IMG/VR virus record: IMGVR_UViG_3300034152_000302
Span: 1 to 27,077 of that record
DNA: 27,077 nucleotides
Source: a virus
Strand: one strand, 5' to 3'
The notes under the pieces are model-generated. The model had not been told where the DNA came from. It was given only the letters and a program-made list of their open reading frames with translations, and made no database searches. Shown piece by piece: positions 8,113-14,736 of this stretch (its first letter is position 1; every line of letters begins with the position of its first letter). The position numbers were made by a program, and so were the translations under genes.

Positions 8113-9408
8113 ATGGCTGATACTTACTTTGTTGGCCTGCGGGCCACGGACGACCTCGTAACTGACGAGCGTCCGGAAAGCTGGCGTCAGGGGATCCTGC
8201 GTCTTTTTCCCAACGGTATGGCTCCGCTGACAGCGCTGACAGCGCTGATGCGGACTGAGAAGATTGGTGATCCTCACTTCCACTGGTGGACCAAGACGCT
8301 CACCACGCAGCGTGCCGCGGTCACTGGGATCTACGACGACGCGCTGCTGTCCACCGGCGTAGACGACGCTAGCACCTCTGGTGACACTCGGTATGTGAAG
8401 CTAGCTGAAGCGGACGCCAAGCTGTTCAGGCAAGGGCACACTGTGCTGTTGCGTGATGCGAGCGACTACCAGGTAGATGTGGTAGCTAAGGTCGATGGAG
8501 TGCAGCTGAACGGTGCTAGTTCTTACTTGACCGTTACGCTGCTGGAGAATGATGACAACTCTACTACCCACGGTCTGAGTGACGTGGATACAGTGCTCAT
8601 CATCGGCAACATGAATCCGATGGGCGGCACTCGGCCTGAGGCTATCACGCAGAGCCCGACTGAGTTCGAGAACTATACCCAGATTTTCCGTAACTCTCTC
8701 GATCTCAGCCGTACTCTGATGGAGACGCGCCTGCGCTCCGCACCTGCCTATCAGGAGGCCAAGCGCGATGCGCTGGAGCAGCACTCCATCGAGATGGAAA
8801 AGGCCTTCCTGTGGGGCATAGAGTCCACTGGGGACGGTGCTAACGGGAAGCCCGAGTACACCACGCGTGGCCTGCTGTCTTTCATTCGGGAGTACGGAAC
8901 GGTTCAGGACTTCGAGACTGATCCGGCTACGGAGTACGACGGAACGACCTGGCTGGCCAGTGGCGTGCAGTGGCTGAATGAGCACTTCGAGGAAATCTTC
9001 CGCTACGGCGGGACGGAGCGCCTGGCTCTGTGCGGCTCTGGTGCGCTGCTCGGAATTCAGAACCTGGTTCTGAACACCGGTGCTTACAACATCGCTGTTC
9101 GGGAAGCGGCGTTCGGAATTCAGGTAGTGGAGTGGACGACTCCCTTCGGCATGGTTACGCTGAAGACCCATCCGCTCTTCTCCTACGAGACGACGAACCG
9201 CAACTCGATGGTCATTCTGGAGCCCGGGAATATCCGCTATAACTACATCACGGACACGATGTTTAAGCCGGATATGCTGTGGGACCAGGGCGGCGCAACG
9301 GGAGTTGACGGGAAGCAGGAAGAGTATCTCACGGAGTGCGGCCTTGAGATTCATCATCCCGAGACCACTGGCTATCTGAACGGTGTCGGGAAGGATAATC
9401 CGGCGTAA
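8113..9408 (+). CDS. Major capsid protein (SU10/DUF5309-like HK97-fold)
   Basis: Forms the icosahedral shell. At 431 aa its pattern resembles the SU10 major capsid family: an N-terminal segment with WRQGILRLFPNG, a helix LDLSRTLMETRLRSAPAYQE leading to EQHSIEMEKAFLWGI, a central domain, and the C-terminal MVILEPGNIRYNYITDTMFK. The position after scaffold and before the adaptor is canonical. The gene looks like its own expression cassette, with a dyad element 24 bases before its ATG and a strong hairpin 40 bases after its stop. A tandem 10-base duplication at about 8228-8247 encodes LTALTAL and keeps the frame. Confidence 0.9.
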   Translation: MADTYFVGLRATDDLVTDERPESWRQGILRLFPNGMAPLTALTALMRTEKIGDPHFHWWTKTLTTQRAAVTGIYDDALLSTGVDDASTSGDTRYVKLAEADAKLFRQGHTVLLRDASDYQVDVVAKVDGVQLNGASSYLTVTLLENDDNSTTHGLSDVDTVLIIGNMNPMGGTRPEAITQSPTEFENYTQIFRNSLDLSRTLMETRLRSAPAYQEAKRDALEQHSIEMEKAFLWGIESTGDGANGKPEYTTRGLLSFIREYGTVQDFETDPATEYDGTTWLASGVQWLNEHFEEIFRYGGTERLALCGSGALLGIQNLVLNTGAYNIAVREAAFGIQVVEWTTPFGMVTLKTHPLFSYETTNRNSMVILEPGNIRYNYITDTMFKPDMLWDQGGATGVDGKQEEYLTECGLEIHHPETTGYLNGVGKDNPA

Positions 9409-9447
9409 GCATTTCGCTAGTTCAGCTGGAGGGCCTGGACTAGCATC

Positions 9448-9481
9448 GGGAGGGAGAGGCTGCCTCGCAGCTCTCCCTTCC
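9448..9481 (+). terminator. Terminator-like hairpin after the major capsid gene
   Basis: AGGGAGAG (9451-9458) pairs with CTCTCCCT (9471-9478). After a bulged G, CTGC (9460-9463) pairs with GCAG (9467-9470), leaving a CTC loop. The base can extend by three pairs. There is no true T-run afterwards (TTCCACGCTCTT), so it may be a weak or partial terminator, or a stabiliser of the capsid mRNA. Confidence 0.65.
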
Positions 9482-9503
9482 ACGCTCTTCATAGGAGTTG
9501 GTG

Positions 9504-10199
9504 ATGGCTGACGACCTTCTGGAAATAAGACAGCAATTCATTCGCCTTAGTGGGAGGTATGATCTTGCTACTACAACCGCTGATCCCTTTGACACTGATA
9601 ATGGTGCGAATTGGTTCATAAACGCCGGCGTGAGGTGGCTAGATCTGCAGCAGGAGCACCTGCTCTCGACGCAGGAGTTCCAGCTCGCTATGTCCAGCGG
9701 TGATTGGGAGATAGACATGCAGTATCTGCGAGCGCCGCTTGCTGTTTACTATACGGACGCCGATAGCGAGACACACCGGCTGAAGGAGCGCTCGTTTGAC
9801 TGGATCATAGCGAACTATCCCGAGCTGGGCGATACAACGGTTGGCACTCCTCGTTATTGGGCCAGCTTCATAGCCACACGGGCACCAACGCAGGTTGGCT
9901 CGGGATTGACCGTCACGCAGAAGCGCGTGGTTATTATGCCTCCGACCAACGCGGATATTACAGCGAAGGTCTACGGCCGCTTTCATCAGCTCAAGCTCTC
10001 TGATAATGATGACACGAACTTCTGGACTACGGAGTATCCGGATGTGCTGGTGTTGGCTGCTCTGATGTCGCTTGAGTCTTTCTATCGAAACACTCAGGGC
10101 GTGTCCGACTATCGGAATGCTATCCTAAGCATTCTTGTCGGTATTGATCGGGACACTGCTGAGTCTGGCGAAGAAGAGCCTCAGCAGATGGAGGGCTAG
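9504..10199 (+). CDS. Head-tail adaptor protein (231 aa)
   Basis: The start is ATG 9504, seven bases after AGGAG; TTG and GTG codons just upstream are in frame but worse placed. It begins with a helix typical of phage adaptor proteins (LLEIRQQFIRLSGRYDL), followed by ANWFINAGVRWLDLQQEHLL, a beta domain, and a late helical part with YPDVLVLAALMSLESFYRN. This order matches the ring adaptor (gp11-type in T7) that joins portal to nozzle in short-tailed phages. It lies directly after the coat gene, as expected. The call is by motif resemblance. Confidence 0.75.
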   Translation: MADDLLEIRQQFIRLSGRYDLATTTADPFDTDNGANWFINAGVRWLDLQQEHLLSTQEFQLAMSSGDWEIDMQYLRAPLAVYYTDADSETHRLKERSFDWIIANYPELGDTTVGTPRYWASFIATRAPTQVGSGLTVTQKRVVIMPPTNADITAKVYGRFHQLKLSDNDDTNFWTTEYPDVLVLAALMSLESFYRNTQGVSDYRNAILSILVGIDRDTAESGEEEPQQMEG

Positions 10200-10200
10200 G

Positions 10201-10410
10201 ATGATGCTAAGGAGGAAGTATCGTGACGAGAAAGTCAGAAAACTTAACGAGCGCCGTGCGGAAGCTAGGCGGGAGCAACTCAAAACTAAAAACGCCGGGA
10301 GATCTGAGGCCAGAGCTAAAAGAGCCGAGGAACGTAGGGCCCGTAACGAGACGCGTGCACTACGTCCCCCGCAAGGCCTCGTAGAGGAGCTGCATAATGA
10401 AGGAGTTTGA
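10201..10410 (+). CDS. Small, extremely basic protein (69 aa)
   Basis: The start is ATG-ATG at 10201, behind GGAGGGCTAGG and two bases after the adaptor stop. Nearly half the residues are Arg, Lys or Glu (for example RKLNERRAEARREQLKTKN and RAKRAEERRARNETRA), which suggests one long charged helix. The last part (LRPPQGLVEELHNEGV) is more ordinary. It overlaps the next gene by 14 bases. I do not recognise it. It could bind DNA or RNA, or be a minor virion part; nothing in the sequence decides this. Confidence 0.6.
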   Translation: MMLRRKYRDEKVRKLNERRAEARREQLKTKNAGRSEARAKRAEERRARNETRALRPPQGLVEELHNEGV

Positions 10411-11938
10411 TCTCCCGGTCAATGAGGCCTTCCAGCGCGGGCTGAATCCTGAAGATCGGTTAGGGCGCGGCTACGGTCGGGGCTTTCTTATTGAAGCCAT
10501 CGGTTTGAAGCCTAAGTCTTACGGTCTTCGTCCTGCGTTAGACCTGGAGAATCCCTTTGCTGCGTCGCAATATGATAGCTGGCCTTTTCCCCAGCTGGCT
10601 ATCGAGCAGGACCAGGTCTTGCTGCTCGGGGAGACTACTATAAATCTAGTTGATGACAGCACTGACCCGTGGACCGTAGGAGCGGCACTTTCCTTCGTTG
10701 ACTTCGTAGAGCCTGACACTGCCACGACGCTAACAGGTGGCGGCCCGTGGCACTTCACGGAAGGGATGAACGGAGGTATCTATACGAACGGAGTGGACTT
10801 ACTGATTCGGGATAACAGCGAGCTCCTCATTGGTCAAGTCAGGCGCAACAGGGTGAGCGATGTAGCTGTCAACACGGTTACGGCTCACAAAGGTCGGGTG
10901 ATCTACGGTGGCTTTTCGCCTAGCTCTCTCTGGTCCAGTGACTGGAGCGCCCTCTTTGAATCGTGGCTCCTCAAAACTCCGATATCGGTGGATTATGCAG
11001 AGCAAGAAGACGTGGGAGAACAGTTCGTATTCTGGTCGTCGATTGGAGGAGGCGATGCCCTCTGGCCCTTCGACCCACCCGATGCAGATAAGTGGCTCGA
11101 CCTCTTTGAAAGAAACGAAGCAGGCTTCGCCCCGATGCCCTGGAAGGGGAGTGTTTACCGAGTTCTTCCGCTTGGCGATGGAGTAGCTGTCTACGGAGAT
11201 CGCGGGATAGCTTTTCTCCGCCCCATTACGTCCCCCGTTGCGTCCTTCGGGATAGTGCCTTTGGCTCGCTTTGGCATTGCGTCACGGAGTGCCGCAGGTG
11301 GCAACGAGCGAGGACATGCGTTTATCGCCTCCGATGGAACCGTCTATTCTCTCAGTCCCAGCCTTGAGCTGTCCAGGCGCGGATATAAAGCGTTCATGGA
11401 GGATGGTCTGGGAGAGGAGTTCGTTGTTTCCTTCGATGTGCAGGAGCAAGACTTTCTCCTGGCCGGCTATGATGGCAGTGACGAGTTTGCTTATGCCCTC
11501 ACGCCGGAGGGACTTGGGAATAGTATCCAAATCCCGACGGAGATAGTTAGCTACCACGATGACTCCTACGCCGTCACCACTAGCAGCGGGGATACGTACT
11601 ACCTCGCAACCACGGAGATCCTTGACTTCCGCGTGCGTGACGTAAAGACGATAACGACAGTTGAGGTGGGCGCCGAGACTTCCAGCGGAAAAGATATCGA
11701 AGTTGCTGTGGACTATCGTTATGAGCATGATCAGAGCTGGAGCCGCTCTCCATGGGTGCTTGTCAACCCGCTTGGCTTCGCTCGGATTCAGGTGACGGCC
11801 ACGGAGTTTCGCTTCGTGTTCCGCACACCTGTCGCCGCCAACACAGGCTTTCAGATGGACTACGCTAATATCAAGTGGCAGCCCTCTGGACGTCGCACCG
11901 TGCGAGGCTTAACAAGTGCTGCTGAAGCTGTCAGCTGA
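10397..11938 (+). CDS. Probable nozzle/tail tubular protein (513 aa)
   Basis: Almost entirely beta-strand with repeated blade-like units (WPFPQLAIEQDQVLLLGE, GGIYTNGVDLLIRDN, HKGRVIYGGF, YRVLPLGDGVAVYGDRGIAF, HAFIASDGTVYSLSPSLELS). This fits the beta-propeller architecture of T7 gp12-type tail nozzles. It follows the adaptor gene, which is where nozzle genes usually lie. No membrane segments or catalytic motifs are seen. The C-terminal region (RTPVAANTGFQMDYANIKWQ) looks like a further beta-sandwich. Its end overlaps the next start by 23 bases. Confidence 0.65.
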   Translation: MKEFDLPVNEAFQRGLNPEDRLGRGYGRGFLIEAIGLKPKSYGLRPALDLENPFAASQYDSWPFPQLAIEQDQVLLLGETTINLVDDSTDPWTVGAALSFVDFVEPDTATTLTGGGPWHFTEGMNGGIYTNGVDLLIRDNSELLIGQVRRNRVSDVAVNTVTAHKGRVIYGGFSPSSLWSSDWSALFESWLLKTPISVDYAEQEDVGEQFVFWSSIGGGDALWPFDPPDADKWLDLFERNEAGFAPMPWKGSVYRVLPLGDGVAVYGDRGIAFLRPITSPVASFGIVPLARFGIASRSAAGGNERGHAFIASDGTVYSLSPSLELSRRGYKAFMEDGLGEEFVVSFDVQEQDFLLAGYDGSDEFAYALTPEGLGNSIQIPTEIVSYHDDSYAVTTSSGDTYYLATTEILDFRVRDVKTITTVEVGAETSSGKDIEVAVDYRYEHDQSWSRSPWVLVNPLGFARIQVTATEFRFVFRTPVAANTGFQMDYANIKWQPSGRRTVRGLTSAAEAVS

Positions 11939-12374
11939 CCAGATAAGTCGCTATTGGGAGGATATTAAGGCGGCGATTATTGCGGCTGTTCCTCCCTTAG
12001 GCACAACCGACCAAGGAGCGGTTTCGCAGTTTCTTGAGAATCTCCTAATGGGGAGGCTACAAGCTTGGCTCCTCGTAGAGCAACAGGGAGAAGGCGAGAG
12101 GGCGGTCTTTAACATCAAGGCCCTTGCAGTCACGACAGTCTGGCGGGATCTCGGGACGGGAGCTAAGAACCTCCTGATCTATGCGCTTTATGGGTATAGC
12201 TTCGTAGAGCCTGCCCTCTGGAAAGACGGCTTGGGCGCGTTAAAGAAGTTCGCCGAAGCTGAGGGTTGTCATCAGATCGTGGCCTTTACGAAAGTCCCAC
12301 GGGTGCTTCAGATCGTGAAGGAGCTAGGCGGCGAGAGCGAAATGCGCCTTGTTACATTGGAGGTAGGAATATGA
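11916..12374 (+). CDS. GNAT acetyltransferase-like protein in the virion module (152 aa)
   Basis: The start is GTG 11916, inside the previous gene, about nine bases after GAGG. The C-terminal half has GNAT-type features: a beta-strand ending in LLIYALYGYSF, a helix beginning WKDGLGALKKFAEAEGC, and QIVAFTKVPRVLQIVKELGG, like the end of the CoA-binding fold (helix, 'GC-x-x-I-x(4)-x-x-R'). The usual pyrophosphate-binding R/Q-x-x-G-x-G/A loop is not clear (GLGAL is the nearest), so catalysis may be lost. GNAT-fold proteins occur in podovirus late operons. It overlaps the next gene by ATGA. Confidence 0.6.
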   Translation: MLLKLSADQISRYWEDIKAAIIAAVPPLGTTDQGAVSQFLENLLMGRLQAWLLVEQQGEGERAVFNIKALAVTTVWRDLGTGAKNLLIYALYGYSFVEPALWKDGLGALKKFAEAEGCHQIVAFTKVPRVLQIVKELGGESEMRLVTLEVGI

Positions 12375-13555
12375 GTGGCGGAGGAGCAACTCACGGTGGC
12401 AGCGCGACGGACATGGTGCAGCATCTCAAGGATGCCCATACGCTGCTCTTGCTCGGTGAAGATGAGGCAGGAGTAGGCTGGGAGTCGGCCAGCTCTTCCG
12501 TCAACCTGTCCGATGATTACATAGACAACCCGTCCGTGCTTCGTTATATCCTTGAGAAGGGGATAACCGATGCTGGAGGAAATCCGTTCGACGGGGTGAG
12601 TGCGTATAATCCGGAAGACGAGCTTGTTGTCATGCAGGAGGAGCTTAATGACTTCATCACGAGCGTTGGGGGGCTTGACCCTGACGCTGACGTGGTGAGT
12701 TTTCTCGACCAAGCAGATACATCTGCGGAGGGTGATCTTGGCACGCTCGATGTCGACTCGGCCATTAACTCAGTTGTCTCGAAGGCCCGTTTGCAGGCTA
12801 GCCAGATCGTCGCTGAGGCCATCGCGAGTGCGGGAACGCTCGGCAACACAGCGATCCGCGACCGAGCGCGAAAAGGATTCGAAGCGCGAGTCCGGCGAGA
12901 TCACCTTGCGGCAATGGGCGAATTCACCGGACCTATGTCCGACGTAGGTGCGGTTAATACGAGCGCTTTCGTTATAGGCTTGGCGAAGCTCCAGCGGGGC
13001 CTTGATGATCGTCTGGCCCAGTTCGACACGGAGTTCATACTACCGAATAACCAGATGGGCGTTCAAGCCTTCATGGACGCTTTCCGCACGGTGGCACAGC
13101 AGCATTTACAGACGAAGGCTCAGGTCCATGTGCAGGAAGCGCAGCTTAAGAACCAGTACATTCTGGAAGCCACACGTCTGATGACGGACCAGAATCGCCT
13201 GCGCGTAGCGTCTGAGCAGAGTCTGGTGGACTTGCAGAAGCAGGTTTCCAGCGCGGCGATTGTTGCTTATAACGATGAATACGGGCAGAACCTGGACATA
13301 GACGTCAAGGGACAGAACTGGGATCTGGAACTCTTCCAGCAAGGCGCTAATGTTCTCAGTGCGGTGTCTGGCTCTGTTGTGTCTACCGCGGCGAAGCCTA
13401 GCCGCGTGTCGAGTGGCTTGAGTGGGGCACTTGGTGGAGCCGGCACCGGAGCGGCTCTGGGCACGCAGATCGGCGCAGCTGGTGGTCCGATAGGTACTGC
13501 GGGAGGCGCTGCTATTGGCACAGCCGTTGGCCTTGTTGCGGGGCTGACTGCATAG
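12371..13555 (+). CDS. Internal virion/ejection protein with C-terminal glycine zipper (394 aa)
   Basis: The start is ATG 12371 behind TTGGAGGTAGGAAT, overlapping the previous TGA by four bases; an upstream ATG at 12266 lies in the middle of the preceding gene and has no ribosome site. The N-terminal third is acidic, followed by long helices (AQVHVQEAQLKNQYILEATR, LVDLQKQVSSAAIVAYNDEY). The last 45 residues are a Gly/Ala-rich zipper (ALGGAGTGAALGTQIGAAGG and beyond), a type that inserts in or lines membranes. Position between tail and the big ejection protein fits a DNA-ejection component. The TAG stop merges with dyad copy 3. Confidence 0.65.
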   Translation: MSGGGATHGGSATDMVQHLKDAHTLLLLGEDEAGVGWESASSSVNLSDDYIDNPSVLRYILEKGITDAGGNPFDGVSAYNPEDELVVMQEELNDFITSVGGLDPDADVVSFLDQADTSAEGDLGTLDVDSAINSVVSKARLQASQIVAEAIASAGTLGNTAIRDRARKGFEARVRRDHLAAMGEFTGPMSDVGAVNTSAFVIGLAKLQRGLDDRLAQFDTEFILPNNQMGVQAFMDAFRTVAQQHLQTKAQVHVQEAQLKNQYILEATRLMTDQNRLRVASEQSLVDLQKQVSSAAIVAYNDEYGQNLDIDVKGQNWDLELFQQGANVLSAVSGSVVSTAAKPSRVSSGLSGALGGAGTGAALGTQIGAAGGPIGTAGGAAIGTAVGLVAGLTA

Positions 13556-13581
13556 AGTTTCGACAGATTCTGTCAAAACTT
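13555..13581 (+). repeat. 27-base dyad element, copy 3 (upstream of 377-residue virion protein)
   Basis: The left arm is GAGTTTCGACAGA, the centre is T and the right arm is TCTGTCAAAACTT. The first G is the last base of the preceding TAG stop. One C:A mismatch (positions 7 and 21) is shared with copy 2. The next ATG is 12 bases away and the GGAG ribosome site almost touches the element. Confidence 0.9.
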
Positions 13582-13593
13582 TGGAGAATTATC

Positions 13594-14727
13594 ATGAATA
13601 TACGGGTTCCTGCAGCTATTGAGCGGGCACCGAGGCCGGCCTACCAGAATATGGCTGGACCGGCAGGACCTAATAATAATATAGCCGGCGTTCCAACGAC
13701 TACTAGCCCTACCGCGCCGACGGCTCTCGGTCGGGCTACGCAGCGGGACTTAACTATCGCCTCACTTCTCGGCCGGGCTGCTCAGGCGGTCCAACCGGGA
13801 GGTATCGGTGCGCGCTTGGGTGGCTTTGCTCAAGAGACTGCCACACAGATGCGCTTCCAGAATGCGCTTGCTCGTAGTCTGGCGGGAGAAGAGTTAGGTC
13901 AGGCTGACCTTCAGGGACTCAGTCCGGAAAGCGTGAACCAGATTATGACTCTCTCGCAGCAAGCCGAGCAGCGGCGGGCCGCGAAGCAGCAGAGAGAAGA
14001 GGCAGCTGCCAAGGCTCGGCAGGAGCTTCAGAAAGGGCAGTTGGAGTTAGCTGTAACTGCTGAAGAGGCAGGTATTGAAGACGCAGGAAAACGGTATCTC
14101 GGTGAGGATATTGATTTGCGAAGTCCGACCGAGAGAAGCATAGAACGATTGGGCGCTGAGTATTCGGAGAGAAAGAAGCTTCTTGAGGCCGAAACTACAG
14201 AGAGGCTCACGGTTATGGCCCAAGAGCTGGAGGATCGAATTGATCTAGCTAAGGTGCAAACGAATGAAACCATCAGGGAGCTTCACGCACGGCTTGGTGA
14301 GAATCCTGAGCGGCTGGCATATTGGAACGTCATTCTTGAGACAGTTGACACGATGTCCGATGAGACCACACTGCCTGAAGAGAAGTCGATGATGCTAGAG
14401 AATGCAATACGCGCCTTTGGTATGTCCGATCTACTGCCCGCTATGCGTGGAGGTAAGCCGGCTTGGATGCAATACGCTCCAGGAGATCTAAATGTCACAG
14501 CGGAACAGCCCCAACAGCAGCTATCGCAAGCGCAGCTGACAAGCATGTATGGCCCGGCGAAGTCCGGTAATACTTACGATCCACAAGACCCGACGCAGCT
14601 ACTCGGCTACGTCTTATACCAAAAGGGTCTTAGTAAGGATCAGATAGCTCCTCTGATTATGCAGGCGGCTGGGCTGCTGGCTAAGCAGCCTACTTCCGTG
14701 CCGGCAGAGTCGACGTCCGGGCGTTAG
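13594..14727 (+). CDS. Probable internal virion protein (377 aa)
   Basis: The N-terminal 45 residues are flexible and rich in Pro, Ala, Asn and Thr (ending in PTTTSPTAPTALGRA). A small Gly-rich domain follows (AAQAVQPGGIGARLGGFAQE), then a long coiled-coil, residues about 105-230, rich in Gln, Ala, Glu and Arg (AEQRRAAKQQREEAAAKARQ). The C-terminal part is more globular and ends in a disordered Ser/Pro tail. It lies between the glycine-zipper protein and the giant protein, the place of ejection proteins in podoviruses. No known family is recognised. Confidence 0.65.
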   Translation: MNIRVPAAIERAPRPAYQNMAGPAGPNNNIAGVPTTTSPTAPTALGRATQRDLTIASLLGRAAQAVQPGGIGARLGGFAQETATQMRFQNALARSLAGEELGQADLQGLSPESVNQIMTLSQQAEQRRAAKQQREEAAAKARQELQKGQLELAVTAEEAGIEDAGKRYLGEDIDLRSPTERSIERLGAEYSERKKLLEAETTERLTVMAQELEDRIDLAKVQTNETIRELHARLGENPERLAYWNVILETVDTMSDETTLPEEKSMMLENAIRAFGMSDLLPAMRGGKPAWMQYAPGDLNVTAEQPQQQLSQAQLTSMYGPAKSGNTYDPQDPTQLLGYVLYQKGLSKDQIAPLIMQAAGLLAKQPTSVPAESTSGR

Positions 14728-14736
14728 GAGATCGGA

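Noticed and set aside
8228-8247. Tandem 10-base duplication near the capsid start
   Set aside because: A small in-frame coding repeat (LTALTAL); nothing suggests a regulatory role.
8401-9492. Minus-strand open frame of 363 codons antisense to the capsid gene
   Set aside because: It has no ribosome site or domain, its residue makeup mirrors the capsid codons, and it runs against the transcription direction of the whole late block.
12266-12370. Upstream extension of the glycine-zipper virion protein
   Set aside because: The extra 35 residues are out of frame over the GNAT-like gene; ATG 12371 has a strong ribosome site and an ATGA overlap.
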